A DNA stretch of 64,000 nucleotides from Callorhinus ursinus (GCF_003265705.1 NW_020312775.1:5536822-5600821), one strand, 5' to 3'. Counted from the stretch's first letter, positions 35,753 to 49,299 are shown. A program made the numbers and translations. The notes: generated by a model not told the origin, from the sequence alone.

Positions 35753-38048
35753 TTAAGACTAGTTTTGTCAGATATAAATATTGCAACTCCAGCTTTCTTT
35801 TGACATCCATGTCCGTGATAAATGTTTCCCCATCCCCTCGCTTTTGATCTGCAGGTGTCTTTAGGTCTAAAATGAGTCTTCTGTATGCAGTATATAGATG
35901 ATTCTTGTTATTTTATCCATTCTGTCACCCTAGGTGTTTTTATTGGAGCATTTAGTCCATTTACATTCAAAGCAATTATTGATGGATATGTATTTATTCC
36001 CACATATTACTTGTTTTTTGGTTGTTTCTGGAGATTTTCTCTGATCCTTTTTTGTTTTTGCCACTTTTGGTCTCTCCTTTGTACTCAAAGAGTCCCCTTT
36101 AATATTTCTTGCAGTACTGCTTTAGTGCTCACGATAACTTTTAGTCTTTATCTGGGAAACTCTTTATCTCTCCTTCTACTCTGAATGATAGACTTTCTGG
36201 AGAGAGGATTCCTAGCTGCAGATCTTTCCCATTCATCACCTTGTATATATCATGGCACTGCCTTCTAGCTTGCCACGCTTCTGTTGAGAAATATGCAGCT
36301 AGCTGTATGAGTCTTCCCTTTTATGTTATGAACTTCCTTTCTCTTGTTGCTTATAAGATTTTTTTTATCACTATGCTTTCCCAGTTTAATTACAATATGT
36401 CTTGATGTTGGCCTCCTTTATTTGATTTTGATGTGAGTTCTCTGTGCCTCCTGGATCTGGATGGCAGTTTCCTTCCCTGGATTAGATAACTTTCAGCTAT
36501 TATTTCTTCAAATAAATCTTCTGCCCCTTTTTCTCTCTCTTCGTCTTCTGCGAGTCCTATGACACAAATGTTATTACGTTTGATGAAGTCACTGAGTTCC
36601 CTAAGTCTATTATCCTGTTTCATAATTCTTCCTTTTCTTTTTTCACCTCCATTATTTTACATTATTTTGTCTTCTATATCACTTATTCGTTCCTCTACTT
36701 CCAGCCTGCTGTTTATTACATCAAGCCTGTTTTCAATCTTGTTTATTGCATTCATCATCTCTGATTCTTTTTTAAGTCATTTACCTCTGTGGTGATGTCT
36801 TCTATTATTTTCTCTAGCACAGTGAGTATCCTTATGATTGTTGCTTTAAATTCTCCATCAGGCATGTCACTTATACCTGTTTGGCTTAGATCTCTGGCCA
36901 TAGCCTTATCTTATTCTTTCATTTGGAATAAATCCCTCCATCTTCTCATTTTCTCTAAGTATCTGCCTACTTCTCTGTGTTAGAAAAGCCAATTATGTCT
37001 CCTGCTTTGGAAAGTTATTGCCTTATGAGGAAGAGTTCATGTAGTGCCCAGGGCCTGGTCCTTCAGGGAGTGTTTCTGGTGTGTGTTTCATGTGCTCTGC
37101 TGATGTGTTTTGTCTGCTTTATCCTTCAGACCAGTCATCTGCAGAGGCTCTCCTGCTTGCTATGGGCAGTGTTTGGTCCTTAACCTGGTGGTGAGTTTTA
37201 AATATATGTGCTCTGGTCTGCTTGTCAAATGAGACCTGTTACCACCTCCAACAGAACCAAGGCCCTGCAGAAGTCTGTTGTCAGGAGACGGGCTGTGGGC
37301 AGGGGTTTGTGCTGGTCTTCTGGGAAAGGGGCCTCCATGCTGAGACTGAGACAATCCTGACTAAGAAAGGCAGTTCCACAGGAATGCAGGGGTATGAGGC
37401 TTGGCAGAAGCAAATTTGGTTCTCGGTGTCAGCACTGAACTGCTTCCCACAGGTGTCTCTGTTTTTATGCTGAAGGGAATGAGAGGGAAATGGTGCCAGC
37501 AAGGTTCCTTATTCCTAGAGATGTGTCTCCTTGAAAGCTGCCTCTTAGGGATACACTCTGAGAAGAGCAAATAATCTCCCCACTGTGTGCCCCAGGCATT
37601 CTTCAAATTGCTGTTTCCATGCTATCTACCTCCAGGTTGTTTACCTGCCTTCTCTCCAGGAACAGGGCAATGTCCTCAGGGTTCTATGCAAGCTAAACCT
37701 TCTGACCTTTAAAACTCCAGACTTTAGGCCCTCTTGTTTTCCAAACCAATGGCTCTGGGGAAATGTTTTCCTTGTGCATTTCCCTGTGTGCTCCTTTCTC
37801 TCTCTCCCTTCTCTCGGACCACAGCTTCCTCCTCTCTGCAGCACCTAAGATCCTTTTCTCCCTTAAATCCCATTTCCACACTTTATACCTTCTTCAGTGT
37901 AGCCTCTTCTACCTCTTTTGTTATAGAGTTTGTTCTGTCAGTCTTCAGGTCTATTTCTGAGGCATTTTGGATGATTTGATAGTTATCTAGTTATGTTCCT
38001 GGGATAGAGCTTAGGATCCTCCTACTATGCTGCCATCTTCCTCCCTAA

Positions 38049-39651
38049 ATTCTGTTTTTAACATGCTCTTTTCACTTGGGCTCCAGTTAAATAGACATAT
38101 AAACACCTTTTTCTTTGCCACCTTAACTCTGCCAGTTTGCCATTCAGGGAATCCTTTTCTAACTTTTTGTTTGCTTTTTCTCTTTAAATCTTATGCTAAT
38201 TCTTTCCTCTTCCTGTACAATAACAAATTTAGATCTTTTTAAATGCCATATAGATAAAAAATAATACGTTGATCTTGGAATATTAAAGCAATGCATTAAA
38301 ATTATGATCTAGTCCAGTCTTCAATTACTGATATAGACTATTAACGAGTTAGTTTTATTTTCTAAGTACGTTTCATTTTAATTGAACATTCTAGGCTTTT
38401 TACTAATATTTAACAAAGAACACATGTCCAAGTAATGTGTTTTACAAAATATTTTAAGCTTTAAAACGTATTTTTTACTTTGTTAAAAAATCTACTTCAA
38501 ATGCTTAAGTAATAATTTTTCCAAATAATCCACACATTAACTCTTTCACATACTAAGTTCAACTAGTCTACTACTAGCTACTTACCTCTATAACTACCTA
38601 TACTACCTTCGGTAAGTACCTTCCCTGTCCCTCTTTCAAAGTAAGGCACTGGACTAAATGATATCTTTCAGGCCCAACCATTTCTGACTTTGCAAATTAG
38701 ACATATTCCTTACCATTCAGCTAGATCAGCACCAAAATTCCTCCCCAAAGCAAAATACACTCATGTGCAATTTAATGGCAGTATTTGACTCTCACAAATA
38801 ATGTGAAATGGTGGTAATCTATATATAGGTAACAGATAGTAAAGTACATCTTCCTAAGTTAATCAAATTATAATTATTATTCAGTTCTCACCACTAAGGA
38901 TTTTTAATGGCCTTTAGTCATTAAAACTGCCATATATTAAATTTACTTTAACTTTTAGGTGGACTTGAATACAAAATTTCAATGAAAATAAAATCAATAG
39001 TGATACAGAGAAAAGTGCTTCAGAAAGCAATACTCTTTTCAGAAATAGTTTAAACACTGAACAAAATTTAAAGAAATATATATGTAAATATGTTTCTTTA
39101 AATATTTATATTTATAAAATAACTGCTAGAAAGGAGACCAAGTTTTATAAAAATTATTATGAAAGCTGTTTGGAGCATGAACTCAGAGATGAGATGTAAA
39201 GCAGATGAAGGTGAAAAGACAAGAACCAGTCAGGAACTGATAGATTCTGGGGAGAGGTTGCCTCTGAAAAACACAAGGAAAGGAATGAGTGAAGGATAAC
39301 TCAGGTGTGGTTGACAGAGTGAAAGATGCTATCACTAACATGACAAGGATCATGGAGAAAAAGCAGATTAGGGGAGGCTGGAGTGGGTAATAAGGAAAAT
39401 GACAGAATCTATATTAGATACATTAAGCATAAGGTGCCAGTGAAATATAGCTTACAGTAACAATTATGGGATAGCTAATAAAGCATATCCTTATATAATA
39501 AGAAAACAAAAATAATCAAAGAAATTTAATCTAAGAAACTGTAACAGCTATATAGATTTACTCTAAAATACCTGCTTACATAGAAAGAAATAGTTCTTGT
39601 TTCTAGTTTTATGATTTAGCATAATTTTCTACCCATACAAACAGGGTCAAT
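38049..39651. other. Unique AT-rich sequence
   Basis: A short MIR3-like block (AGGCACTGGACTAAATGATA) lies near 38645. About 39180-39420 reads like an old purine-rich dispersed repeat I cannot name. No gene seen. Confidence 0.4.
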
Positions 39652-39664
39652 AAAAAATCCACTT

Positions 39665-39848
39665 AATGGACACCTAAGTGGCTCAGTCGGTTAAGCGTCT
39701 GCCTTCAGCTGAGGTCATGATCCCAGTGTCCTGGGATGGAGGCCTTCATCGGGCTCCTTCCTCAGTGGGGAGCCTGCTTCTCCTTTTGCCTCTGTTCTTC
39801 CCCTGCTTGTACTCTCTCTCTCTCTGACAAATAAATAAAATCTTAAAA
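39665..39848 (+). mobile_element. Can-SINE
   Basis: The perfect 13-bp duplication AAAAAATCCACTT lies at 39652-39664 and 39849-39861. Confidence 0.96.
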
Positions 39849-39998
39849 AAAAAATCCACTTGAAAATGTCCAAGAAGATATACATAGTAACAATTTATAA
39901 CTGACAATATTCTTTAGCAAAACAATAAGAGAAAAAAAAGAAATGTAATAAAACAATTTACATCAAAATTTTAATTTTTTTTAAAATAAAATTTTATC

Positions 39999-40195
39999 GG
40001 GGTGCCTGGGTGGCTCAGCTGGTTAAGCATCTGCCTTTGGCTCAGGATGTGATCACAGGGTCCTGGGATTGAGCCCCACATGGAGCTAGCTCCCTGCTCA
40101 GCAGGGAGTCTGCTTCTCCCTCTCCCTCTGCTCCTCCCCCTTCTTATGCGCACACTCTCTAATAAATAAATAAAATCGTTAAAAAATAAATAAAT
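39999..40195 (+). mobile_element. Can-SINE
   Basis: GGGTGCCTGGGTGGCTCAGC head. The perfect 16-bp duplication AAAATAAAATTTTATC lies at 39983-39998 and 40196-40211. Confidence 0.97.
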
Positions 40196-40211
40196 AAAAT
40201 AAAATTTTATC

Positions 40212-41319
40212 TGACTAGAAAAGTATTTAATACTTGTGAGGTAATGAAAACCTTATTTCGGTTACATACAAACATCCATTTACCAAAGCATTAAATGTCT
40301 CACCTTAAGAGAGAAATCTAAGCAAAGCAATTGTCCTTGCTTATATACAGCATAGATTTATAAAATGTGGTGTTTAATTTAAATGTTTACATAAGTAATA
40401 AGGGAGTAAAATCATATAATCCATGGACCCAAGTGTTTACATATGCAAATAAGCTGACATTTTCTTAAATAGTTCATGAGATCACTTTTCTGAGAAAATG
40501 AAAAACACTTCAAGGGAAAAGGATCCTGATGAACATCTGCAGGTAAATTAAACTAGTATATTTGTTCCTTACAACTGTGCATGATGTTATCTTTCTGAAA
40601 AATTGTCTAAAGCTGAAATTGTGAAGCATTTATTTGTTTGTTTTGTAATAGCTTATTGCCATTAAGTGTGGACACTGGGACTTCTACTTGTAATACAGAG
40701 AACAGATGGGAAGATGTTACCAATGATTGGACTTATTTTCGTTTACTCTTCACATCTGTACCAAAGCATTTCAGTTCAAATAAGTTGATAATTTAAGGAC
40801 ATACAATCTTCCTCATGTGTGCTCTTCAACTTTGAATGTCTGGTGCTCAGTTAAATTTCATCTATTCGCAATTTTTTCCCTTACAAGGCATTTTTTTAGC
40901 TTCCTAGACTAGTAAGAAAACACAAAACTCAGCTACAAATCCATTTGTAAATATTAATTCCCACTAAATCCATTATCATTATAATCTCCCCAAAGATAAA
41001 ACCCCCCAACTGTGATCAAAATAAATTACTGATATGATGTCCCATCTAAAGCTGAAATCAGATGTGACTAGATCTGAGTATAGAGGGAAAAGCAGAGATA
41101 TTATGTATCCATGTTCTTGTTTCCCCTTAGTGAAATCAACAGCATATACAACATATTTTTTTAATATCTATAAAAAATGATAAATAAAAAACTGTTTCTT
41201 TACCCTCTGCCCTCACAATGTAAAAAGACAGAAAACATACCTTCATTTTTTATAAACAAAATAGAATTGAAGTCCAACCTGTTCTTGATCACTTTATCCT
41301 TTTGTCTCATTCCAAAACT
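40212..41319. other. Unique sequence
   Basis: No repeat recognised. A donor-like CAG/GTAAAT lies at 40540-40545 after a short open stretch (see the rejected list). No gene is supported. Confidence 0.45.
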
Positions 41320-41863
41320 AAGACAAACTCATTGTTGGAAATGTGGAAAATATAGTTAACAAAAAAAAAATCACCATTAATTTCTCATTTACTGAGAAAC
41401 ATTGCTAATATTTTAGCATATAGTTTTGTCTTTTTTCCTATGTACAATACGTTCTTAAATAAAACTGGCATCATACTATATGTTGTATACAGATTTCATA
41501 TCCTGCTTCTAACATTTAATATATTATGAACACCTTTCATATAATTAAATATATAAAAGACTGGTTTTGATTATCATGTAATAATTACTTAAATTATAAT
41601 TTGTGGGCATCTCTGATCTAATTTTTTGCTATTAAAAATAATGCTGAAGTAATTATCAATGTAAAATATAATTTTTATATATCAACTTCATTAGCAAATT
41701 TTTCTAGAAATAGAATTGCTAGATACCAGTATAGACATTTTTATTGCTTGTGTTTCATTCTCCTAAACTGTCTTCTGGAAATGTACCATTTTATAAATCA
41801 ACCTTCAGGAAATTAGAGTGCATGCTTCTCAGCACCTTCACCCAACAAATCATTATTTTAGAT

Positions 41864-42055
41864 TTTTTTTTTAAGATTTTATTTATTTATTTAGAGAGAA
41901 TGAGAGTGAATGAGAGGGAAAGGGAGAGAGAATCTGAAGCAGACTCCGAACTGAGCACAGCCCGAATCAGGGCTTAACCCCACAACTATGAGATCGTGAC
42001 CTAAGCCGAAACCAAGAGTCAAAACACTGAACTGACTGAGCCATCCAGGCGCCCC
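41864..42055 (-). mobile_element. Can-SINE, reverse, older subtype
   Basis: Has CCGAAACCAAGAGTCAAAAC and the reverse head CTGAGCCATCCAGGCGCCCC. The duplication TATTTTAGAT lies at 41854-41863 and 42056-42065. Confidence 0.95.
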
Positions 42056-42139
42056 TATTTTAGATCTTTTTTCTCTTATTATACTGCACCATTCTTTCAG
42101 CAGGAATTTTTTTTTTCTTTTTACTAATAGTAAGGCTGA

Positions 42140-42295
42140 ATGTATATACAGCCATGCACACCCATACATGCTTATGTATACCCACATAAGGCCACCCATA
42201 CATACCATACACACCATGTATATCATATATATGATTTACACTATGCACATATTATATTCATTTACCCTTGCTCATATATATATATATATATCAGG
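42140..42295. repeat. CA/TA-rich low-complexity sequence
   Basis: Irregular CATA and CACC steps, ending in an (AT)n run at 42273-42292. It explains the short histidine- and tyrosine-rich frames on both strands. Confidence 0.8.
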
Positions 42296-42610
42296 ATATT
42301 TTTCTTGCTGAATAAAAAAACTTACAAAAATATTAACCCATTACCAAAATTTTAAAAACTTCAAAATTCATCACTTGCCTTTTAATAGTACACACTGTAT
42401 TCTTTATTTATAAAAGTTCCCTACTGGTATAAAGTCCAGACTATTTTTTTTTATGTCTTCTATATCATTACACCTAACTCTCCAATTCTAATGTATGATT
42501 AGAGGTAGGAAGTCAATTTATATTTTCCCTTCAATAATTTGTCAATTGCTCCAACAACACTTTTTCCTACTGATTTGAAATATCTCTAACATAATTTTTA
42601 AAACCAGAAA

Positions 42611-43700
42611 AACACTCTTGCCAAGACTCTTCCTCTATCTGGCACATTTCATTCTTAGGAACATACCAGTAGCAGCAGCTGTAAATACTAGCCACCTATG
42701 TGTCTGATGAAAAGTTTTACAATATGTCCACAAGGGCATCAAAACCACCCTTGAATTAACATGATTCCTTTCATTCAAACAATACCATTTACGTATTCAA
42801 GCTCCCCTTAAGTTCATGCACAATCCAACAGCAAACCAGTGCATAAAAGGAAGGCGGTAAAGAAAGGAACACAGTACTCCAGAAACTAAAACCAATATTC
42901 CCTTGTTTTTATGTTGTATGATTACATAGTGATTATTTTGGTATTACTGAAATAAACCATAATAAAAGGAAGCAGAGTTTAACATAAATGTAATGGCTTC
43001 TTACACTGAGAATGTCTAAAATATCATTGTGCATAACATTTAACTATACTTTATATGTAACCTAAGATAGAGTAGTATAGAAACTTTTAAAAAGTCGAGA
43101 CGAAAAACCCACAAGGTGGCAGGTATGTCTTTGTTGTTTTAAAAGCAGCCAAAACAACGTATTCTTCAGTAAAATCTAAAGCACACATATAGAATTTTGC
43201 CAGTTGTGAACCTGGTATGTGGCAGACTTATGCCACCATGTCGTATGTATATAAATGGATTGTAATGCTTTAGAAAAAAAGTTCAATGCATGTTTAAAGT
43301 GTTTCCAAAGTAAAAATAACTTTTTTAAGAGCTAAAAGTCAGACCTGATACCAGTATTAGTGACAGCAAACTACATTACATTCAGCCTTTCACTTTCAAA
43401 GGCAATAAAAGCTATATAATAGAACCAAATAAATACTCTAGTCTTAATGTTTTATGAAGGTGACTGATGCCAGATTTAAGATTGAAAACAAGCACTTTGG
43501 CCAAAACATAACCTAAAAGGACCAAAACAATCACTATTTTAAAAGCTTTTAGTGTATTCTTTAGAGAATTTATTTTAATCCCAATTGTTTTCATAACTTC
43601 AAAGGAAGTTAATTTTGGAAAGCTCTTAAAACAATACCTTGCACTTAAGTTTTATGTAAATTTTATCTATCATTACTTCTTTTTTTAGGAAAGCATTTTA
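42611..43700. other. Unique AT-rich sequence
   Basis: I see no gene or clear repeat. Confidence 0.5.
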
Positions 43701-43713
43701 AAAATCCATCCAA

Positions 43714-43839
43714 GGGGCCTGGGTGGCTCAGTAGGTTAAGCATCCAACTCTTGATCTCAGCTGAGGTCTTGATCTCAGGGTTGTGAGTTCAAGCCCTGCC
43801 TTGGGCTCCACGCTGGACGTGGAGTTTACTTTAAAACAA
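43714..43839 (+). mobile_element. Short Can-SINE, older subtype without CT-rich tail
   Basis: The head and body are present (CTGGGTGGCTCAGTAGGTTA, GGTTGTGAGTTCAAGCCCTG), but after CTGGACGTGGAG it passes straight to an A-rich tail. The 13-bp duplication AAAATCCATCCAA / AAAATACATCCAA lies at 43701-43713 and 43840-43852. Confidence 0.93.
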
Positions 43840-43852
43840 AAAATACATCCAA

Positions 43853-44477
43853 AACTAAAAAAAACAATGTTAAATATATGATTCAATCCCCTGGGAGACA
43901 CGAATGTGGTCATTATTAGTCACATACCCATTCAGCAAATTCAAAAACTCTATACTCCTACCCCCCAACTGCCCTGGATTGAGGACTATTACAGCCTCCT
44001 CTGTGTCCACACATGCAAGGAAGTCAGAGATTGAAATTTAGAGTAAAGCAAAAAGTCAATGAGTTCTGCTTTTATCCAAGAGGAAAAAGAGTGAAGGAAA
44101 ATATAAAACAAATAACTTGCAAGACTGGAACATGAGTTTACTTGTGTTCACTTCTAAATGAAGCCTAAATTATTATGACTTCCTTCTGCCTTATAAGCAG
44201 CTGTTAATTTCTCAGGGCTACTCAAGAAGAGGTTTTATTTTAAAGACAGCAGTTTTCACCCAGTTGACAAATAAACAACTCTACTTGAGCCGCCCCTGCC
44301 TCACTCTGTGATGCCTTCCCTATCACTGGGCTCTCACAAGACTTCACATACAAACTGACTCACTTTCTGTTTTTTCAATACTCTGGTTTCTCTTCAAAAC
44401 GCATAAATCTTTCGCCTTTTACTTTCTGTTTTTTCCACCATATCAAGTTCTTTTCAACACTAAGACTTTTATGTTAG
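43853..44477. other. Unique sequence
   Basis: No gene seen. The last 200 bases may be a further diverged L2 part. Confidence 0.4.
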
Positions 44478-44790
44478 CTGTTCCCTCAGCATCAAAGGGT
44501 ATTTCTTGATATTCCCATGGCTGGCTTCTTATTCAGGATTCAGATTACAAATTACTACTTCAGAAAAGCTTTTTCTGATTATCAAGTTAAAGGAGTCACT
44601 CTGTCACTATCTTATGTCCTTAATTTTCTCCATATCACTTATGATTGTCTTACTTTCTTCGTCCATTATTTGTTCACCTGGTTGCTATTCTTCACTGCAA
44701 GCTCCAGGAGGGCAAGAATTTTTGTTTGTTTCATGCAGTGCTTTAGAGCCAGCACCTAGAACACCATCATTTAATAAGTGTTCAATATAT
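44478..44790 (+). mobile_element. L2 3' end, forward
   Basis: GCTGTTCCCTCAGCATCAAA, CCATGGCTGGCTTCTTATTC, a GCTCCAGGAGGGCAAGAATT block, GCCAGCACCTAGAACACCAT and AATAAGTGTTCAATATATTT follow the L2 3' consensus in order. The 118-codon frame at 44506-44862 is this repeat, not a gene. Confidence 0.88.
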
Positions 44791-45435
44791 TTTTTAGCAA
44801 ACACATTTAAGTGCTTTGCATTTTTGTTTGTTTTTAAAACAAATCATCAAATTGTAGTGTAGGAAGCCCTTTATCTCACTCACTCCGATGGAAACACCAA
44901 ATCCACAACTACATATGGAATAATTCCCACTGGAAAAAACCTGAAAATTAGCTCAACAGCCTCTTCCACAACAAAGTATAAAAGGGCCACAATCAAGATG
45001 GTAAACGATACAATGTTTTCCCAAAAACTTCACCCTCAGCATGGCAGTACACAACAAGGACGGATTTCACAAGCAAAGCCTATCCCTAAGGAATGAGAAG
45101 TTTGTGCCCACACTGGGCACCCCAAACCTTGGGACCAAAACCAGAGACATGAGGCCCCCAAAATGTCTGGCTTTCAAAAACTCACAGGGCTTAAATTCAG
45201 GTGGGGTGGGGATCTGAGATATGCCCTTACTGGGGTTCAAACAAAGTAGCAGTTTGAGAAGTAAATGGATTATATGTAAACGTCATTCAGTTGCTAATCT
45301 TAAAGCATCTGCCACTGGAGCCAGAGCCAGGATGAGTTAGGATTTTCCTCAGGAATGGAGACACCGTAGAGCACCACTTTTTATACTCTCCCTCTACCTC
45401 ACTAGTGCAGACGGGCACATGTGGACACAAATTTG

Positions 45436-45670
45436 CTAAAACTATAAGCATGCCCCTCCCCCCCACCCTTTCCTGGCCTTGCTAAAGCAACTGATGTGCA
45501 CTGCCCCCAGTCCTTGTCCCAACTCTCACTAAAGCCACAGGTGTGCCCTGGTCTCAGGGCTCTTTCCTGGCCTCACTAAACCTGCCAGCATGCCCCACTC
45601 CGAACACTCTCCCACAGCCTCACTAAAACCAGTGGGTAAGCCCTTTGTGGACAGGGAAAACTTCTTGAGT
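45436..45670 (+). repeat. 47-bp tandem repeat in L1 5'UTR
   Basis: The anchor CTAAA recurs at 45436, 45482, 45529, 45576 and 45623, i.e. spacings of 46, 47, 47 and 47. Units share a CCTGGCCTCACTAAA-like start and a (T/A)GCCC step. Units are diverged from one another, so the array is old. Confidence 0.85.
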
Positions 45671-47499
45671 GTCTGTCTGTAGTGGCCAGAAGGGCTTGAA
45701 ATCCTGGGCCTCACGGGACTGTAACAATCTCAAAGACAGTTCTGGGCCGGACACCACACACAGGCACTACCCAGACAAGGAACTAAAACACCCCCCACCC
45801 CAGTCTGCATGTGAAAGAGGTCTATTTATTTGCCTTGGAGCATCATTCTAAGGGAGGGGCTTCAGGTTTGTCACACATCTCAAGTCTAGAGAAAAACTCA
45901 GGAGGATACCATTTACCCATGCTACCTTGGTCTCTCAACAACTCACTGGTACCTCCCAGAAAGGACCTTATATTCTCACCTGAATCCCTGAATCATGCTG
46001 CTGTCACCCAGGGGACACCTCCTGATCTGATCTGAAGGTCAGCAGGGTCCATGATTGCAGTCCCACAAAAATGTATATTTTTGCACACTTAAAAAGCTGC
46101 TGCCTAAGGGTCTTATGTCCAATCAATCTGAATCTATGTACTGACTGAGCTCATTCCCTTTGTAACACTGACAGGTTCTGGCACACCCTCAACAACTGGG
46201 ATCTATCAAGAATAAATTAGGCTACTTAGACAATCACCAAAGTTCAAGAGACAACCAAGAGCTAGGGCACGGCTGAACAATAAGATCCACCTCCTATACA
46301 GGACCACTCCTTCAACACTGGGAAAGGTTGTTGTTTTGCCTAATACACAGAAACAAACACAGAGAATAAAGCAAAATGAGAAAACAGGGAATATGATCCC
46401 AAATAAAGGACAAAACAAATCCTTAGAAAAAGATGTTTAGAAAACAGAGATAAATAATCTCCCTGATAAAAGTTCAAAGTAAGGGTCATAAGATACCAAA
46501 CTCAGGAATAGAGTAAAAGAACACAGTGAGAACTTCAAGAGACAGAAAAATTTTTTTTTAAAAAGTACCAAACAAAAATCACAAAGTCAAAGAATAACTG
46601 AAACAAAAAATACACTAGAAGGGCTCACCAGTAGACTAAATGACATAGAAGAATGCATCAGTGACCTGGAAGACAAGGCAGTAGAACTTACCTGAATAGA
46701 TCAACAGGAAGAGAATTTTAAAAAATGAAAATAGCTTAAGAAACCTATGGGACAACTCAAGCAGAATAACATTTGCATTACAGGGGTCCCAGAAGGAAAA
46801 GAGAACAACAAAGGAGCAGAAAACTTATTTGAAGAAATAATGGCTAAAAACTTTCCTAATATGAAGAAGGAAAGAGACATCCAGGTCCAGGAAGCACAAA
46901 AAGTCCCAAATAAGATGAACTCAGATATCCACATCAACAAACATTATAATGAAAATGTCAAATGATAAAGATAAAAAGAGAATCTTAAAAGCAGCAAAAG
47001 GAAAACAAGTTGGTACCTACAATGTAACCACGTAAGATGATGAGCCAACTCTTCAGCAGAAACTTTACAGGCCAGAAAGAAGTGGCATAATATATTCAAA
47101 GTGCTGAAGGGAAAGTACTTCCAACTAAGCATATACTACCTGGCAAGGCTGTTAAGCAGAACTGAAGGAGATAGGTATTTTTTTTCCCAGACAAGCAAAA
47201 GCCAAAGGAGTTGATCAACACTAAACCAGCCTTATAAGAAATGTTAAAGGGTCTTCTTTAATCTGAAAAAAAGACAACATAAAACATATAAAAGTAAAAT
47301 TCTTCTGGTAAGGCAAATACATAGTAATGGTAGCAGATTAACCAGTTATAAAGCTAGTATAAAGGTTAAAAGAAAAAGTAGTAAAATTAACAATTACTAC
47401 AATAATAAGGGAAACAGAAAATAAAAAATGTAAAATATAAAAAAACATACATAGTGGGGAAGAGAAATAATTTGGATTTTAGAATGCATTCAAATTTGA

Positions 47500-47620
47500 A
47501 AGAGAGAGAGAAAGACAAAGAGAGACAGAGTCTCTCTTTCTATATATATATACACATACACACATACATACATATATACACACATATATATACACACATA
47601 CGCACACACACACAAACTTA
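47500..47620 (+). repeat. GA then TA/CA microsatellite inside L1
   Basis: A GAGAGA run, TATATATA, then irregular CATA/CACA steps lie between the L1 ORF1 and ORF2 regions. Confidence 0.9.
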
Positions 47621-49299
47621 TGTGAACCTCATGCTAACCACAAAGGAAAAGTCTACAACACTTACACAAAAGATGAGAAAGGAATCTAAACATAACACTA
47701 AATATATTCATCAAACCACAAGGGAAGAGAGCAAAGAAGAATGGAACAGAGAGAAACTACAAAAACAGCCAAAAAGCAATGACTGAAATGACAATTAGTA
47801 CATGCCTATCAATAATTACTTAAAATAAAAATGAACGAAAATTTCCAATCAAAAGACACAAAATGGCTGAATGGATTTTAAAAAAAAAAAACCTACCTAT
47901 ATATTGCCTACAAGAGACTCATTTCAGATCTAAGGACAAAGAGACTGAAAGTGAAGGGAAAGAAAAAGATTTTCAATGCAAATGGAAATGAAAAGAAAGC
48001 TGCAGTAGCTGTACTTATATCAGACAAAACAGACTTTAAAACAAAAACTGTAATAAAAAGACAAAGTAGGGCATTACATAATGCTAAAAAGGTCAATCTA
48101 ACAAGGGGATGTAACGTTTGTAAATATTCACACCCCAAATATAGAAGTATCTAAATATATAAAGCAAATCTTAACAGACTTAAAGGGACAAATTGATACC
48201 AATGTAATAAAAAGGGACTTTAATCCCCACTTGGATTAATGGATAAATCATCCACACAAAAAATAAAGGAAATATCAGTCTAACACTTCACATTAGACCA
48301 GACGGACTTAATATACACAGAACATTCCATCCAAAAGCCACTAAACACACTCTGGTCAAGTGCACATGGAACATTCTTCAGAACAGATCACATATTAGCT
48401 CACAAAGCAAATTTCAATAAACTTAAGAAGACTGAAATCATATCAAGCATCTTTTCCAACCACAATGGCATGAAACTAGAAATCAATTAGAAAAATGAAA
48501 CTGGAAAAAAAAATCACAAAAATGTGGAGATTAAACAGCATGCTACTGAACAACCAATGAGTCAATAATGATTTCAAAGAGGAAATAAAAAAATACTGAG
48601 ACAAATGAAAATGAAAATGCAACAACCTAAAATCTATGAGATGTGGCAAAAGCAGTTTATAGCAATACAAACTTATCTCAAGAAACAAAAAAATCCCAAA
48701 TAAATGATTTAATTTTACAATTAAAGGAACTAGGAAAAAAAGAACAAAGGCCAAAGTTAGTAGGAAAAAGGAAATACTAAAGATCAGAGTGGAAATAAAT
48801 GAAATAAAGGCTTTGAAAGAACAGTAGAAAATGTCAGTGAAACTAAAAGTTGTTTCTTTGAAAAGATAAAATTGACAAACCATAACTGGACTCAGCAAGA
48901 AAAAAAGAGAGAAGGCTTAAAATAAATGAAATCAAATAAAAGAGAAGTTACAACTGATACTACAGAAATAGTAAAGATCTAAATATTATGAACACTTACA
49001 TGCCAACAAACTGCACAAAACATTAGAAATGGATAAATTCCTAGAAAACAATCATCCAAAACCCCAATAATGAAGAAACAGAAAAGCTGAATAGACTAAT
49101 TACTAGCAAGGAAATTGAATCAGTAATAAAAAACTTCCCAATAAATGAAAGTCCAAAACCAGACAGCTCTACTGGTGAATTCCTCCAATCAAAGATTTAA
49201 TACATATTCTTCCAAATAAATAGAAAAGGAGGGAACACTTCCAAATTCGTCTTATGAAGCCAGCATTACCCTGGGACTGAAACCAGACAAGGACGCTAC

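Larger units (their letters stand above)
32290..38048 (-). mobile_element. LINE-1, reverse, with 5'UTR but no 3' end
   Basis: Read on the minus strand it starts near 38048 (AGATGGCAGCATAGTAGGAG in a 5'UTR of about 1 kb, to about 37000). ORF1 follows; the frame 36390-36623 holds the conserved RNA-binding part (NNICVIGLAEDE, EDLFEEIIAE). The inter-ORF spacer is at about 36120-36390 and ORF2 to 32290. The RT box reads LVDDM (33426-33440), so F and A are replaced. Many stops. The last several hundred bases of ORF2 and the whole 3'UTR are absent. A forward L1 fragment is inserted at 35256-35752. The GC-richer ORFs at 37160-37980 are 5'UTR shadows. Confidence 0.9.
41320..42610 (-). mobile_element. 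Old L1M fragment, reverse, split by a Can-SINE
   Basis: Traces follow the reverse of an old L1: a TAAAACTGGCATCATACTAT block, TTTTTGCTATTAAAAATAAT, AGAAATAGAATTGCTAGATA, and after the SINE TTGCTCCAACAACACTTTTT and CTACTGATTTGAAATATCTC. Highly diverged; borders are approximate. Confidence 0.55.

Noticed and set aside
37160..37980. Dense cluster of open frames on both strands
   Set aside because: This is the GC-richer 5'UTR of a reverse L1, where stops are rarer; not host coding sequence.
40488..40545. Possible plus-strand exon ending CAG/GTAAAT with an ATG and MKNTSREKDPDEHLQ
   Set aside because: Good donor but weak acceptor, very short open stretch and no partner exon; such matches occur by chance.
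45436..45670. Regular spaced repeats as a CRISPR-like array
   Set aside because: The 47-bp units are contiguous without unique spacers and lie in an L1 5'UTR of a mammalian genome.
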